The notes under the pieces were generated by a model. It was given only the letters and a program-made list of their open reading frames with translations, did not search any database and was not told the DNA's origin. This document shows, one piece after another, positions 1 through 9,400 of a stretch of DNA of 63,379 nt (position 1 is the stretch's first letter; every line of letters starts with the position of its first letter). The position numbers were made by a program, and so were the translations under genes. Origin of the DNA: Scytonema tolypothrichoides VB-61278 (GTDB taxonomy: Bacteria; Cyanobacteriota; Cyanobacteriia; Cyanobacteriales; Nostocaceae); NCBI RefSeq assembly GCF_000828085.3, contig NZ_JXCA02000022.1, positions 355,137-418,515 on the forward strand, written 5' to 3'.

Positions 1-1010
1 TCAGTAAGCTAAATGCCGCTTGCCTACGGGTAAATTTAGACTGAGAGTTTTGGATTAACTCAACTAAAACCTTGATTGCAGTTGGGTTATTCTTGTCAAT
101 TTTCAGTAAGCTAAATGCCGCTTGCCTACGGGTAAATTTAGACTGAGAGTTTTGGATTAACTCAACTAAAACCTTGATTGCAGTTGAGTTATTCTTGCCA
201 ATTTTGTCTAAGCTAGATGCCACTTCCCTACGGGTAGATTCAGATTGAGAGTTTTGGATTAACTCAACTAAAGCGTTGATTGCAGTTAGGTTATCCTTAC
301 CAATTTTCCCTAAACTAGATGCTGCTCGCCTACGGGTAGATTCAGACTGAGAGTTTTGAATTAACTCAACCAAAGCGTTTATTGCAGTTGGGTTATCCTT
401 GCCAATTTCCCCTAAGCTAGATGCCGCTCGTCTATGAGTTTCTTCATCTTGAAAGTTTTGGATTAACTCAACCAAAGCGTTGATTGCAGTTGGGTTATCC
501 TTGCCAATTTTCCGTAAGCTAGATGCCGCTCGCCAACGGGTAGATTCAGACTGAGAGTTTTGGATTAACTCAACTAAAGCGTTGATTGCAGTTGGGTTAT
601 TCTTGCCGATTTTTTCTAAGCTAAATGCCGCTCGCCTACGAGTAGATTTAGACTGAGAGTTTTGGATTAACTCAACTAAAAATTTGATTGCAGTTGGGTT
701 ATCTTTGTCAATTTCCCCTAATCTTTCTGCCGCTTGCCTACGGATTTCTTCATCTTGAGAATTTTGGATTAACTCAACTAAAGCCTTGATTGCAGTTGGG
801 TTATCCTGGCCAATTTTTCTTAAGCAATATGCCGCTTGCCGACGGGTAAATTCATCTTGAGAATTTTGGATTAACTCAACTAAAGCCTTGATTGCAGTTG
901 GGTTATCCTTGTCAATTTCCCCTAAGCTTTCTGCCGCTAGCATACGGGTAAATTCAGACTGAGAGTTTTGGATTAACTCAACTAAAGCCTTGATTGCTTT
1001 TGTGCGATCC
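1..1010 (-). repeat. 102-bp tandem repeats encoding HEAT-like units
   Basis: Ten units with an exact 102-base period: the motif gattaactcaa (once aattaactcaa) starts at 53, 155, 257, 359, 461, 563, 665, 767, 869 and 971. Each encodes 34 residues of the type NPTAIKALVELIQNSQ followed by (S/D)xxTRRxAAxSLxKIG. No spacing slip occurs, so the frame is kept. The array continues beyond the left edge. Confidence 0.92.
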
Positions 1011-3026
1011 GTCTGTTGTATTGCTGTTTTGGCTTCTTCTTTTTTTGCAAAATAAAAATTAACACTCCACTTAACGATTTGTGCGACTATTGCATCTGCG
1101 TGGAGATAATCCTTACACTCAGCAATTCCCGCTCCGGCTAAAAAGTAGGCTCGATACCGATAAAAATTGTTGCACCCATCCTCAAACTTTCTCAACGCTT
1201 CAAGAAACAGCTCTTTCTGCTCCCTTTCCACATCCTCTCGCCCCAACCACAGCAAAATCACCTCTTTCCACTGCGGTTCAAAAATGCGGTAAGGCTTGTA
1301 CTTGTCTGAATTCTCTTTATCTTTTACAGGTTTATTTTTGTGTTCACGGGCTAAGAAAAAGTCCCAATCTGGAATTCCACACGCTGCAAAATATTCTTGA
1401 AACGTAGGATGGAAAAAGGCATAAACGGCTTCGTCAGTTTGAGAATCTCGATCTACCAAATTTAGCCAACCCAAATCACCGGCTAATTTGAACAGCTTTT
1501 CGTCTATTTCCTTTGCAAGACTTTCCCGCAAGCGAAATCTTGCTCGGCTGTCTATTCCTGCTACGGCTAATTTCCCCAGATAGACGTGCAATTCCTCCCG
1601 ATTCTTGACATCGTTGTGTTTCCACTCATAGAAATAGCGGCGGAACCTGTCGTATAATCCTGCTTTGGTTTTTGGCAATTCTGCTTGCTTATCCAAATAG
1701 AAAATCTGACACAACAGCGCCAACCTCAGCGGATTTTTGACTAATTCGCGGATGCGTTCTCTTCCAGTTTCTTTTAATTTCGCTTGTAGTTGTTCGCCTC
1801 GTTGTGGATTTTTGGCATCAGCAAACCAGTTCTGAATAAATTCGTCAATTTGCTCTGGCTGAAAATCCTGAGTGCGATATGTGTCAAACCCACTCAGCGG
1901 ATTGTTTACGCTAGCATCCCAGACATTCAGCCGACAAGTTAGCACCACCCGCGCCTGAGTCAGCCAGGAAGTGAGTTGTTTTTGAATTGTATCTAACGCC
2001 CGAACAGGTGAATCAAAACCCATCTCATCCACACCATCCAACAGCAGCCACACCCCACCCTGCTGGAAGCGTTTGATGAACTCTTGCTGAATCTGCGGCT
2101 CAATTTGCGACGTGACAACAACTTCAGGATGAGATAATCTCATCGCTTCTGGGAGCCATGTCTTGAGGAGATATTCTTCTAACGTCCTTTTTTCCAGACT
2201 AGCCAGAGAAATAAAAATGGGGAAGTTTTCAGTTTGTGACTTGATGAAACGAGCGATCGCCCCCAACAAAGTCGTTTTTCCTGCTCCCGGTTCGCCAATA
2301 ATCGCAACGTGCTTGTTTTTTCCTGTGGGAGTTTGCTCAATCACCTGTTGGAGAAACTCGTCATGTTGATAAATTTGGGCGATCGCTTCTTTCTCTACTT
2401 CATACACCTCATTTAGCTGACAATTTTTATCCATCTCCCGGCGAGACTGTTGTTTGCGTTCCACTAATCCCAGTGGTACATGAACATTCACCTCACATCC
2501 CATCTCAGTGACTTTCCGTCTTAGCCTCTGGGATTCTTGCTGCTGTTTCAGCATCGCATCGCAAACTTTGCGCCAGTCAATGGGAGTTAACTTTGTCCGA
2601 TCCTCCCCGTCGGACGACTGCTGTCATATTATCGTCTGGTTAATAGTTTGGTTATTGACTGTGCCTTGATTCACAACCCCAATTTTTTCTGCCAGCTTCG
2701 TCAGATTTTGGATAGTTGGTTGTTCAGACTTGAGGGTATTTTCTACTTCTTCGGCTGTTTGAGCCACTTTTGGATCTGCTTTGGCTGCTGCTTCCACTTC
2801 AACAACCGCTTTGGCAATTTCCGGATCTTTGTCTGCTGCTGCTTTCAGTTCTAGCACCGCTTGTCCATAATTTAATCGCTGCGGTTCATTTCCCTCTACA
2901 GCATCGGTTAGCAATGGCAACTTACTTTTACTGCGGAGTTGTTCGATTAAATTACGACTTTGTACCCATGCCACATCCCCAATATTTTCACCGACTTTCT
3001 CCAGTGATTTAGTCAAAAGTATGGTG

Positions 3027-3055
3027 GCGATACGCCTTTGGCGTCTGCGCCCTGC
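3027..3055. repeat. 29-bp short repeat inserted in NACHT gene
   Basis: GC-rich element starting gcgatacgcctttggcg. Deleting it restores one continuous reading frame through the N terminus of the NACHT gene; 29 is not a multiple of three, so its presence shifts the frame. The exact ends are uncertain by about two bases because GC occurs at both borders. Confidence 0.7.
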
Positions 3056-3215
3056 GCAATCGCAGTAGCAACAGCAGTCAGTGTCACAGGTTCCATAAAT
3101 ATAAATTTAAATCTAAATTTTTGATGTACAAATAACTTCAATGATAACTAATCCAATTTCGCAAAAGCTTCGCGTCGCCTTCCTTCCTCTCTTCTCTTAG
3201 CCTGCGTAGAATTAA

Positions 3216-3245
3216 GTAGGGTGGGCATTGCAATGCCCACCCTAC
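3216..3245. repeat. 30-bp perfect palindrome
   Basis: Fifteen-base arms with no loop, beginning gtagggtgggcattg. It lies between the NACHT gene and the next leftward gene. Its gtagggtg/caccctac ends match those of the repeat at 19488-19561, so the two look related. No credible gene is seen in the surrounding 3097-3381 stretch. Confidence 0.8.
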
Positions 3246-3381
3246 ACCTTTGTTTGTCTCGCCCCAGAATTCCATTCTGAGCCGCTTTTTTTGTAGACTC
3301 AGATCTTGGAAACCTGAGGACATTTTTTGCCGTCTTTTCTTTTCAGATGGCAAAGAAAGTCCTCAGAACTCTTTTGTTAAG

Positions 3382-3867
3382 TTACTCCAGTAAATTTGCA
3401 AACACCTGTTCAACTAATTCTTTGGCTTTATTATCCAAGTTCTGCCAGTCTACATCACCGTTTTCATCAATTAAATCAGTATCAATGTCAGCTGTCTCAT
3501 CCCCGGAAATGTAGTTACTAAAACACACGCGATAACACAATTCCCATAAATCAATACTGACAGTTTGCTCTTGACGCTGTAGAGACAAATGATATCCTGG
3601 ATGGGGTATGGGCAGACGGGAGAGTTTTTCTCTGATTTCTAAAGCTTGCTCCGGTGTTGCAGCTTCTAGCTCTTGCAGGAACTGGGTCACTATTGCTTTC
3701 GTCTCATCAGTAGTGCCAGTAGGCCAAATCAGGACATCTTGATAAGTTCCCGTCCAGGAAGATACATCAAGCAGCTTGCGAATATTATCGATAACGCGAA
3801 TGAAAGCAGGTTGCATGAGCAGTTCCGCCTGATCCCACGCTACTGAGTTGTTAATTTTAGGTGGCAT
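3382..3867 (-). CDS. Conserved hypothetical protein, 161 aa
   Basis: Soluble acidic protein with no signal peptide or membrane segment and no domain I recognise. The C-terminal part is rich in Asp and Glu (GDETADIDTDLIDENGDVDW) and ends in a predicted helix (NKAKELVEQVFANLLE). The middle has a helical Gln/Glu-rich stretch (FLQELEAATPEQALEIREKL). A TTG four codons upstream (3879) could also start it; ATG at 3867 is preferred because the frame has no clear ribosome site at either. It faces away from the kinase at 4032, so the two share an intergenic promoter region of about 160 bases. Function unknown; codon use looks normal for a real gene. Confidence 0.7.
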   Translation of the reverse strand: MPPKINNSVAWDQAELLMQPAFIRVIDNIRKLLDVSSWTGTYQDVLIWPTGTTDETKAIVTQFLQELEAATPEQALEIREKLSRLPIPHPGYHLSLQRQEQTVSIDLWELCYRVCFSNYISGDETADIDTDLIDENGDVDWQNLDNKAKELVEQVFANLLE

Positions 3868-4031
3868 TGGAATTGACAAGGGCTATATGAAAGAAAAATT
3901 AACAATGTGTATTTTTTAAAAAACTGTGTTTTACATTTAAATCTTTTCTCAAGATAGCGGATTTCATTGAGAAATTATTGGAGATATTTATTACCCTTTC
4001 TTAAATTGGGTGTTATCGCTGGGGAGTGAAT

Positions 4032-6041
4032 ATGATAGGCAAGCTACTAGATCATCGTTACCGAGTTATTAGAATCCTTGCTACAGGAGGATTTGGTGAA
4101 ACTTACATCGCTCAAGATACAAAACGACCAGGGAACCCGATTTGCGTTGTCAAGCACCTTAAGCCTGCCAATTCGGAAGCTAAGATGTTTGACACCGCCA
4201 AACGGCTGTTTCAGAGTGAAGCTGAAACGTTAGAACAATTGGGCAATCATGACCAAGTTCCTCGGCTTTTGGCTTATTTTGACGAAAATCAAGAATTTTA
4301 TTTAGTACAAGAGTTTATTGAAGGGCATCCTCTGGGTGACGAATTGGTTCCCAATCACCGGTGGAGTGAAAGCCAAGTTATTGAATTGCTGCTGGAAGTT
4401 CTGGACATCCTGAAATTTGTCCACGGACACAGCGTCATTCATCGCGATATTAAGCCAGATAACATTATCCGTCGCGCCTCAGATAAAAAACTCGTTCTCG
4501 TAGATTTTGGGGCTGTCAAACAATTGCGAGGTGCGGGATATGCTGGGCGATCGCCAATGTTTACGGCAGTTCATCACTCTGCGACTGTAGCCATTGGCAC
4601 TCCTGGCTATATGCCCACGGAACAAGGTCAAGGCAAACCCCGTCCCAACAGTGATATGTACGCTCTAGGCATCATCGCTATTCAAGCGCTCACAGGAGTC
4701 GCACCAGTAGATTTCCAAGAAGATCCTAACACTGGAGAAACCCTCTGGCAGCATTTAGTTCCTGTCAGCGACGGCTTGGAAGCCGTGTTAAGCAAGATGG
4801 TGCGTTATCATTTCAAAGACCGCTTCCAAAGCGCATCAGAAGCACTACAAGCATTACAGTCACTTTCCTCAAGCTACACGCCCAGGGAATATACAAATAC
4901 AACTTCTAGCCACCAACCAATTAAGTCTTCATCTGCCTTATCTCCACTGTCTCGTCAAAAAACCATCGCCGTTGCCCCAGCAAATCCAGTTCTCCAACTA
5001 GCACCAGCAACTCCCAAATCTCCGTCCAAAGGTTCTAATAGACCAGATTTATTACAGTTGATGATTATAGGAATTTTAGTTGGTGGTGGTGCTGCTGTGA
5101 CCCCAGCTGTGGTTAAAAATGTTCAAGGTTTTGCTTCTAATTTTGCTATTAATGACAACACGACCTCAGCAGAAAACTGTTTAGTGGTTGTTCAGGAAAA
5201 TTCTAATATCCGTTCTGAGCCAACTTCTATTAATGATGATTCTATTATCAAAGCTGTTAATAAAGATACTAAATTTGAGGTAACAGGCAGACGAACAAAA
5301 CGCGGTTGGGTAGAGGTTAAACTTGATCCTACACAAACAGCTTGGGCAAACTCAGAAATTATCAAAAACAACGAACAATGGGTCTCTTGCCTGCGAGACA
5401 AGGGGACTGCAGTCAAAACAGTGGATGATACTGACCTTATTGCTGCTCGCCCTGCACCTAAGCCAAAAACAGAACCTATAGTTGATGCAGCAACGTCATC
5501 ATTACCCGAGTCAAAACAATCAGAAACATCAAAAAGTTTATCAGCAAGTAAATCAACGCCTACCACTTTGGATAAAAGTGGTTCCAAGGTTGTGGAACAA
5601 GCAAAACAGAAGTACGAATCGGGAGATTTACAGGGTGCGATCGCCCTGTTAAAAACAATCAATCCAAATCCTAAAGCTGTCAAGGAAACAACAGAAATGA
5701 TATCCCAATGGCAGCAAGATTGGTCTAAAGCGGAAGCTTTATTCAAAGACGTTGACACAGCCCTTGGTGATGGACAATGGGATAAAGTATTAGCTTATAA
5801 AGACCATCCAGAAAAACTACCCAATATTCAGTACTGGCGAAACAAAGTAGAGCCATTATTTCAACAAGCAGCCGACCATATAGCAAAACAAGAGCTTCCT
5901 CAACTAGGCAATCCTAGCAACCAAAAAAAAGCCAAACTGGAACATCAAAATTCTAGTGAGGATTATGGACTTGACACGATAGATGATTTCGATAATATCG
6001 AAACTTCAGAACCACAGGAAACTCCAGAAAATCATCAGTAA
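4032..6041 (+). CDS. Ser/Thr protein kinase with C-terminal SH3-like domain
   Basis: Cyanobacterial Hanks-type kinase. Numbering from an alternative GTG at 4026: glycine loop GGFGETY near residues 20-27, VAIK-type lysine in CVVKHLKP, catalytic loop HRDIKPDN near 139-146, DFG near 158-160, and an activation segment ending GTPGYMPTEQ. A hydrophobic segment (LMIIGILVGGGAAVTPAVV, near 343-362) probably crosses the membrane; a bacterial SH3-like domain follows at about 385-455 (NSNIRSEP, RGWVEVKL, WANSEII). The C terminus is a charged, tetratricopeptide-like helical stretch. Start at ATG 4032 is chosen because GGGGAG sits five bases upstream. The SH3-like part likely lies outside the cytoplasm and may sense cell-wall or other ligands; substrates unknown. 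Confidence 0.93.
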   Translation: MIGKLLDHRYRVIRILATGGFGETYIAQDTKRPGNPICVVKHLKPANSEAKMFDTAKRLFQSEAETLEQLGNHDQVPRLLAYFDENQEFYLVQEFIEGHPLGDELVPNHRWSESQVIELLLEVLDILKFVHGHSVIHRDIKPDNIIRRASDKKLVLVDFGAVKQLRGAGYAGRSPMFTAVHHSATVAIGTPGYMPTEQGQGKPRPNSDMYALGIIAIQALTGVAPVDFQEDPNTGETLWQHLVPVSDGLEAVLSKMVRYHFKDRFQSASEALQALQSLSSSYTPREYTNTTSSHQPIKSSSALSPLSRQKTIAVAPANPVLQLAPATPKSPSKGSNRPDLLQLMIIGILVGGGAAVTPAVVKNVQGFASNFAINDNTTSAENCLVVVQENSNIRSEPTSINDDSIIKAVNKDTKFEVTGRRTKRGWVEVKLDPTQTAWANSEIIKNNEQWVSCLRDKGTAVKTVDDTDLIAARPAPKPKTEPIVDAATSSLPESKQSETSKSLSASKSTPTTLDKSGSKVVEQAKQKYESGDLQGAIALLKTINPNPKAVKETTEMISQWQQDWSKAEALFKDVDTALGDGQWDKVLAYKDHPEKLPNIQYWRNKVEPLFQQAADHIAKQELPQLGNPSNQKKAKLEHQNSSEDYGLDTIDDFDNIETSEPQETPENHQ

Positions 6042-6139
6042 TCAAAGCTATCAATAAACTTTGATTCGTTATTGATAGTCCTTGGTTAGCAGTTAGTGGT
6101 TATACCAATTGTGTATGCCATAGGTGCACATAATAAGAC

Positions 6140-6290
6140 CCCCCTGTAGTCCCACGCCAGATGCTACAAGTCGGCAGAGCCGGACGCCAGATACCTAGGT
6201 CGGGAGACCCTCCTACAGTACTGGCTCCCCAACGCACTGGCTCTCCTTGGCAAGGGGGGACGGCGAAGCCGGGGGGTAAATATGTTGCAA
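6140..6290. repeat. GC-rich intergenic repeat cluster (copy A)
   Basis: Between the kinase and the next gene. About 50 bases (reverse complement of roughly 6172-6240) read nearly the same as 58909-58962 inside the Omp85 gene: both contain ttggggagccagtactg, then aggaggg, then aggtatctggcgtccg. Internal inverted pieces occur (ccagat / atctgg). The rest of 6042-6403 holds no credible gene. Confidence 0.75.
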
Positions 6291-6403
6291 CTTCACAAAC
6301 AAACGGTATTAGTTGTTAGCAAAAAACTAATAACTAACTTATAACTGCTAAAAATTAGCAATTAACAGTCAATCTATCTGTAGATCCCTTGCCGGTTGTC
6401 AAG

Positions 6404-6952
6404 CTATTTTTTCGTTGGTGGGGGAGGAATTGGCCGCTCTAGACCTGCGTTGAAGAAGTAAACTCGATCACAGTATTGGGTTGGACTACTACAAACAGCC
6501 TCTATGGCAACGTTGCTGGCATTATTAACATCAAGCGCCAATGAAGCCTGCTGTGTCGGACTAACAGTGCGTGTTTGTGCTTGGTTGCCATCTAAGTAAA
6601 TCTTAACCTCAACACTTGGACTTTTTGTATCATTGTCACGCATTCCAAAACCCAAATTCAAAGTTTGAAACCCAGGTTTAGTGCTTTTTTCTGGCTTAAT
6701 GTTACAAGTTATTGAGGCAGAGCGGTTGCCAGGTCCGAGGTAAAACCTACTAGTATAAACTGCTCTCCCTATAGAAACATCAAGATCCTGCTGATTAACA
6801 CTGCCGAATCCACTGTTAACACATTTAGTCGTCAGTAGAGAGACGGGACGCGGCGCTCGTTGTGCCTGAGCAATTTTTCCTCCAAAGGATAATAAAGAGG
6901 ATAATAGTAAGGCACCAGTGAGCACCGAACTGATAAGCGGAGTTGTTTGCAT
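6404..6952 (-). CDS. Secreted hypothetical protein, 182 aa
   Basis: The N terminus (MQTTPLISSVLTGALLLSSLLSF, then AQA before QRAPRP) is a clear Sec signal peptide with a likely cut near residue 30. The mature part has four cysteines that could form two disulfides (C44, C83, and the CSSPTQYC pair), suggesting an exported, oxidised fold. Beta-rich appearance with repeated short hydrophobic strands; Pro-rich tail (PIPPPPTKK). No family recognised. It stands alone, flanked by repeat clusters, so no neighbour suggests a role. Likely periplasmic or extracellular. Confidence 0.8.
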   Translation of the reverse strand: MQTTPLISSVLTGALLLSSLLSFGGKIAQAQRAPRPVSLLTTKCVNSGFGSVNQQDLDVSIGRAVYTSRFYLGPGNRSASITCNIKPEKSTKPGFQTLNLGFGMRDNDTKSPSVEVKIYLDGNQAQTRTVSPTQQASLALDVNNASNVAIEAVCSSPTQYCDRVYFFNAGLERPIPPPPTKK

Positions 6953-7298
6953 TGGGATTTGAGAATCTAGTTTTCAGGCAAAAGACGAAAACAAAATAAA
7001 ATAATAATAGCTAATTAGGTGTACAAAGACGGGATGAAGTCTGAATCCCTAAAAGAAGGCAACGCCCCCATACAGAGTCAGTGCGCCCTGGGTCTCGTAA
7101 GCGCGTGCAGTAAATTCAGTGCTATGCAGTCCTTGTTTCCCGACCTGCTAGGCGGCTAGTACCGCTAATACTAAGTTGCGTTCAAAGAGCTAATTATCAA
7201 ATGTGGGAAATAGGTCATGGAACACAGAGGTTCCGGGTTAGATGCAAGGTCTTAAGTCCCTTACAAAGTTCATCTACTACTTTGGATATTGACCAAGA
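6953..7298. other. Intergenic region, no gene seen
   Basis: AT-rich at first, then GC-rich fragments (near 7070-7170) of the same type as the neighbouring repeat clusters. No reading frame here resembles a protein. Confidence 0.6.
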
Positions 7299-7560
7299 AG
7301 GGGTGTAGGGGTGTAGGGGAGCCACTGCCCTTCGGGTATGCCTTCGGCACGTCTTCGACGAACGCAGTCGCCTAGGTCGGGAGACCCTCCTGCAGCGCTG
7401 TCTCACCGTGCGCGCTTTAAGCGTTGAGGAGCCACTGCGGTGCGGAGGTTCCCTCCGTTGTAGACGCCCGGAGGGCGGCTTCCCGCAGGGTAGCATGTGG
7501 CGTGCATGTGGCGTGAGCCAGTACTTGATGAGGGTCTCCCGACCTAGGTATCTGGCGTGA
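7299..7560. repeat. GC-rich intergenic repeat cluster (copy B)
   Basis: A mosaic of short palindromic pieces. Recurrent words: ggagccactg, gtcgggagaccctcc, ttccctccgttgtagacg, and ctaggtatctggcgtg, which recur in the clusters at 6140, 26718, 37925 and 58909. An open frame crosses it on the minus strand, but its product is Arg/Pro-rich repeat translation and not a gene. Confidence 0.75.
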
Positions 7561-7649
7561 AAAGAAGAATCGTGTTTTTTTTAGTACAACGCTACATCCT
7601 TCAAGTTGGCATAGCCGCCCAACGGAGTGGCTCCCCTACCCCCGGAACA

Positions 7650-7723
7650 CTTGGTGTCATAGCCCCCACTGAATCTCTGATTCAGTGGTCCCCAATCAGC
7701 CTTGGTGTCATAGCCCCCACTGA
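7650..7723. repeat. Direct repeat, 23 bp, 51-bp offset
   Basis: The sequence cttggtgtcatagcccccac followed by tga occurs at 7650-7672 and again at 7701-7723. It sits between the repeat cluster and the 8-bp tandem array. Confidence 0.85.
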
Positions 7724-7728
7724 TTGTA

Positions 7729-7792
7729 CCCTTACACCCTTACACCCTTACACCCTTATACCCTTATACCCTTATACCCTTATACCCCTAGT
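7729..7792. repeat. 8-bp tandem repeat array (cccttaca / cccttata)
   Basis: Three units of cccttaca followed by four of cccttata and a partial unit. Similar to the short tandemly repeated repetitive (STRR) arrays known from heterocystous cyanobacteria. It abuts the truncated 3' end of the transposase remnant. Confidence 0.88.
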
Positions 7793-7804
7793 TGTTGACT
7801 TTAA

Positions 7805-8098
7805 TATTCGATTGTAAAAGTAGTTTTCTCTAATGTCCTCCCAGATATGTTCAACTGGCATGAATTCAGGACTATAAGATGGTTGCTCTAACAGGCGAAT
7901 ATTCTCAGGAATCTCCAAGTTTTTCGAGCGATGCCAAGCTGCTTTGTCCACTTGCATAACGATGAAATATTCCGCAAAATCTTGTGAAACTTGTTTGAGG
8001 AATAAATTCATCATTTGTGTGTTGGCATAGGGCAATATCAAACAGGTCATTTTAGCCAATTTTGGAGCTACAGTAACGTAGGCGTAAACGTATTCTCT
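7805..8098 (-). pseudogene. IS630-type transposase remnant
   Basis: The frame reads REYVYAYVTVAPKLAKMTCLILPYANT, then VMQVDKAAWHRSKN, then LEQPSYSPEFMPVEHIWEDIREN. This is the C-terminal half of a DDE_3 transposase: D in MQVDKAAWH and E in PVEHIWE are the second and third catalytic acids. The N-terminal helix-turn-helix and first acid are missing; upstream (8099-8160) the frame breaks. At the 3' end the frame runs into the 8-bp tandem array. It therefore cannot be active. Confidence 0.8.
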
Positions 8099-8758
8099 TT
8101 TTTTATATATAGAACATCTGAAAACTTTTATATTGAGTTGGCTTTCTCTTCAGTAGTGTGATATCCCATCTTCCGCACCCTCAACGGACTGTTAAAGGTT
8201 TTTACTGTTTTTAAAACAGCATCGCAGTAAACAGCTACCTACCCAGTGAACAAGGGGTGGACGAGTCCGTTTCCTACCTGATAACTGGTACTTGATAACT
8301 GATAACTGATAACTAATAACTGTTAAAGATGCAAAGATGCTATTTAAAATACTCAACGTACTGATGAAGTGTATTTTAAAAAAATATTTATCTCAGTATA
8401 AAGGCATAATTAATGACTTTGAAAATGATTTTTTCTAAATAATTATGCTGTTTGACAGTTCAAGGTACGGAACGTGGGTTATACAACAGTCTTGACTTTT
8501 TGTTTTGTATGAATACGACTTACTATGCTCGATAGTAAACATAAAGACGTCGTATTCCTAAAATTAACCAGTCTTATTTGTTTTCCAAATCCAGAGCATT
8601 CTCACGAGGAATGTCACCTTGATAACTCCAAAGCAAGAACGCTGCGATGAAAATAGTTTTTGGTCTGATTACTACAAATTGGTAGACTAATCTAACAGCC
8701 TATGATTAATGACTCTAGGGATTTATGACTCAGTGTTAACTGTTAGTTGCTGAAACTT
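8099..8758. other. Intergenic region with short tandem repeat
   Basis: No gene seen. At 8278-8322 the words gataactg and aataactg repeat in tandem. The segment next to the transposase remnant may hold decayed transposon sequence. The remainder is AT-rich. Confidence 0.6.
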
Positions 8759-9400
8759 TTAATACATATCATCGTATTCTTGTGCTTCAACTCGTCTTTC
8801 GGTACGAGGAGGCAGGAACTCAGCGCGACGTATAGGAGCAAGCGGTGGAGTGGGACCGTTATAAGGATGAATCACTTGTACGGTACGAGTGGGACGGTCT
8901 TTTGGCGAGAATAAAGCCAAGACACCAGCGACCACAATACCACCACCTACCGTGAGAGTCATGCCTCCTACTGCCCAAACAACCGGAGAAGACCACCAAC
9001 GATTTTCAGACTGGTGCTGTAACTGCGCTGCATTTTGTTGTTGGTTTTGCTGATTTAATTGGACTTGGTAGTTATAAACTTGTTGGAGTTGGGACTGGAG
9101 TTGTTGGACTTGGGTTTTAAGACCATTGTTTTCATTTTTCAGTCCTTCATTTTCCATCTTCAGCCGTTCCGTCTGTACGCGCATTTCTTCGTTGTTTGGA
9201 CTGACTGGCGCTGGATTCGGATATGGCTGCCCAGGATAAGTCGCAGTTGGCGGCATCATTCCTGAAGGTGCTACCACAGCTGGTAGTTGTGAGCCAACTG
9301 TGTAGTTAGGTAGAGGGTTTCCTCCTGCACCTTTTAGTAACACGAGAGCCGCAAGCCCAGCCACGGCGACTCCGCCGATAAATGCCATGCTCTCACTCAT
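8759..9400 (-). CDS. Membrane protein with coiled coil, 213 aa
   Basis: Layout visible in the sequence: an N-terminal membrane segment (AFIGGVAVAGLAALVLL, residues 5-22), a Pro-rich linker, a coiled coil with regular heptads (about 74-125, RLKMENEGLKNENNGLK and LQSQLQQ), a Gln-rich stretch, a second membrane segment (VWAVGGMTLTVGGGIVVAGVLALF, about 141-164) and a basic Pro-rich tail. Both ends may thus lie on one side of the membrane with the coiled coil on the other. The family seems conserved in cyanobacteria but I cannot name it. Structural or scaffolding role would be inference. Start ATG is preceded by AGGAGAAAAGGCG, a good ribosome site. Confidence 0.8.
   Translation of the reverse strand: MSESMAFIGGVAVAGLAALVLLKGAGGNPLPNYTVGSQLPAVVAPSGMMPPTATYPGQPYPNPAPVSPNNEEMRVQTERLKMENEGLKNENNGLKTQVQQLQSQLQQVYNYQVQLNQQNQQQNAAQLQHQSENRWWSSPVVWAVGGMTLTVGGGIVVAGVLALFSPKDRPTRTVQVIHPYNGPTPPLAPIRRAEFLPPRTERRVEAQEYDDMY

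Larger units (their letters stand above)
1..3096 (-). pseudogene. NACHT-HEAT NTPase, interrupted, runs off left edge
   Basis: Leftward STAND-type NTPase, a family often tied to phage defence in bacteria. From the ATG at 3096 the family-like N terminus (MEPVTLTAVATAIA) reads to 3056; a 29-base repeat at 3027-3055 then shifts the frame. Removing it joins the frame to ATILLTKSLEKVGENIGDVAW and on to 2627, where TGA (2626-2624) stops it. The same frame then stays open to base 1. After the TGA come LTPIDWRKV, Walker A GEPGAGKTTLL (near 2280), Walker B LLLDGVDEMG (near 2020), a winged-helix-like part and at least ten 34-residue HEAT-like repeats. The ATG overlapping the TGA is in the wrong frame; the first in-frame ATG afterwards (2554) has no ribosome site. 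Read as a decayed gene; expression of the downstream part from another start is possible. Confidence 0.8.

Noticed and set aside
1-1010. CRISPR array as an explanation of the regular repeats at the left edge
   Set aside because: There are no unique spacers; each 102-base unit is coding and translates to HEAT-like units in one frame.
1081-1407. Plus-strand frame antisense to the NACHT gene
   Set aside because: The opposite strand carries a continuous domain-bearing frame; this one has no protein pattern.
3138-3353. Minus-strand open frame of 71 codons
   Set aside because: It crosses a 30-bp perfect palindrome and has no protein-like pattern or ribosome site.
5192-5758. 188-codon minus-strand frame inside the first kinase gene
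   Set aside because: A shadow of the kinase's well-supported frame; Ser/Leu-rich and without motifs.
7215-7496. Minus-strand open frame rich in Arg and Pro
   Set aside because: It is a translation of the repeat cluster at 7299-7560.
7557-7817. Plus-strand open frame with periodic Leu-Ile-Pro-Tyr residues
   Set aside because: The periodicity is the 8-bp tandem array and the direct repeat, not a gene.
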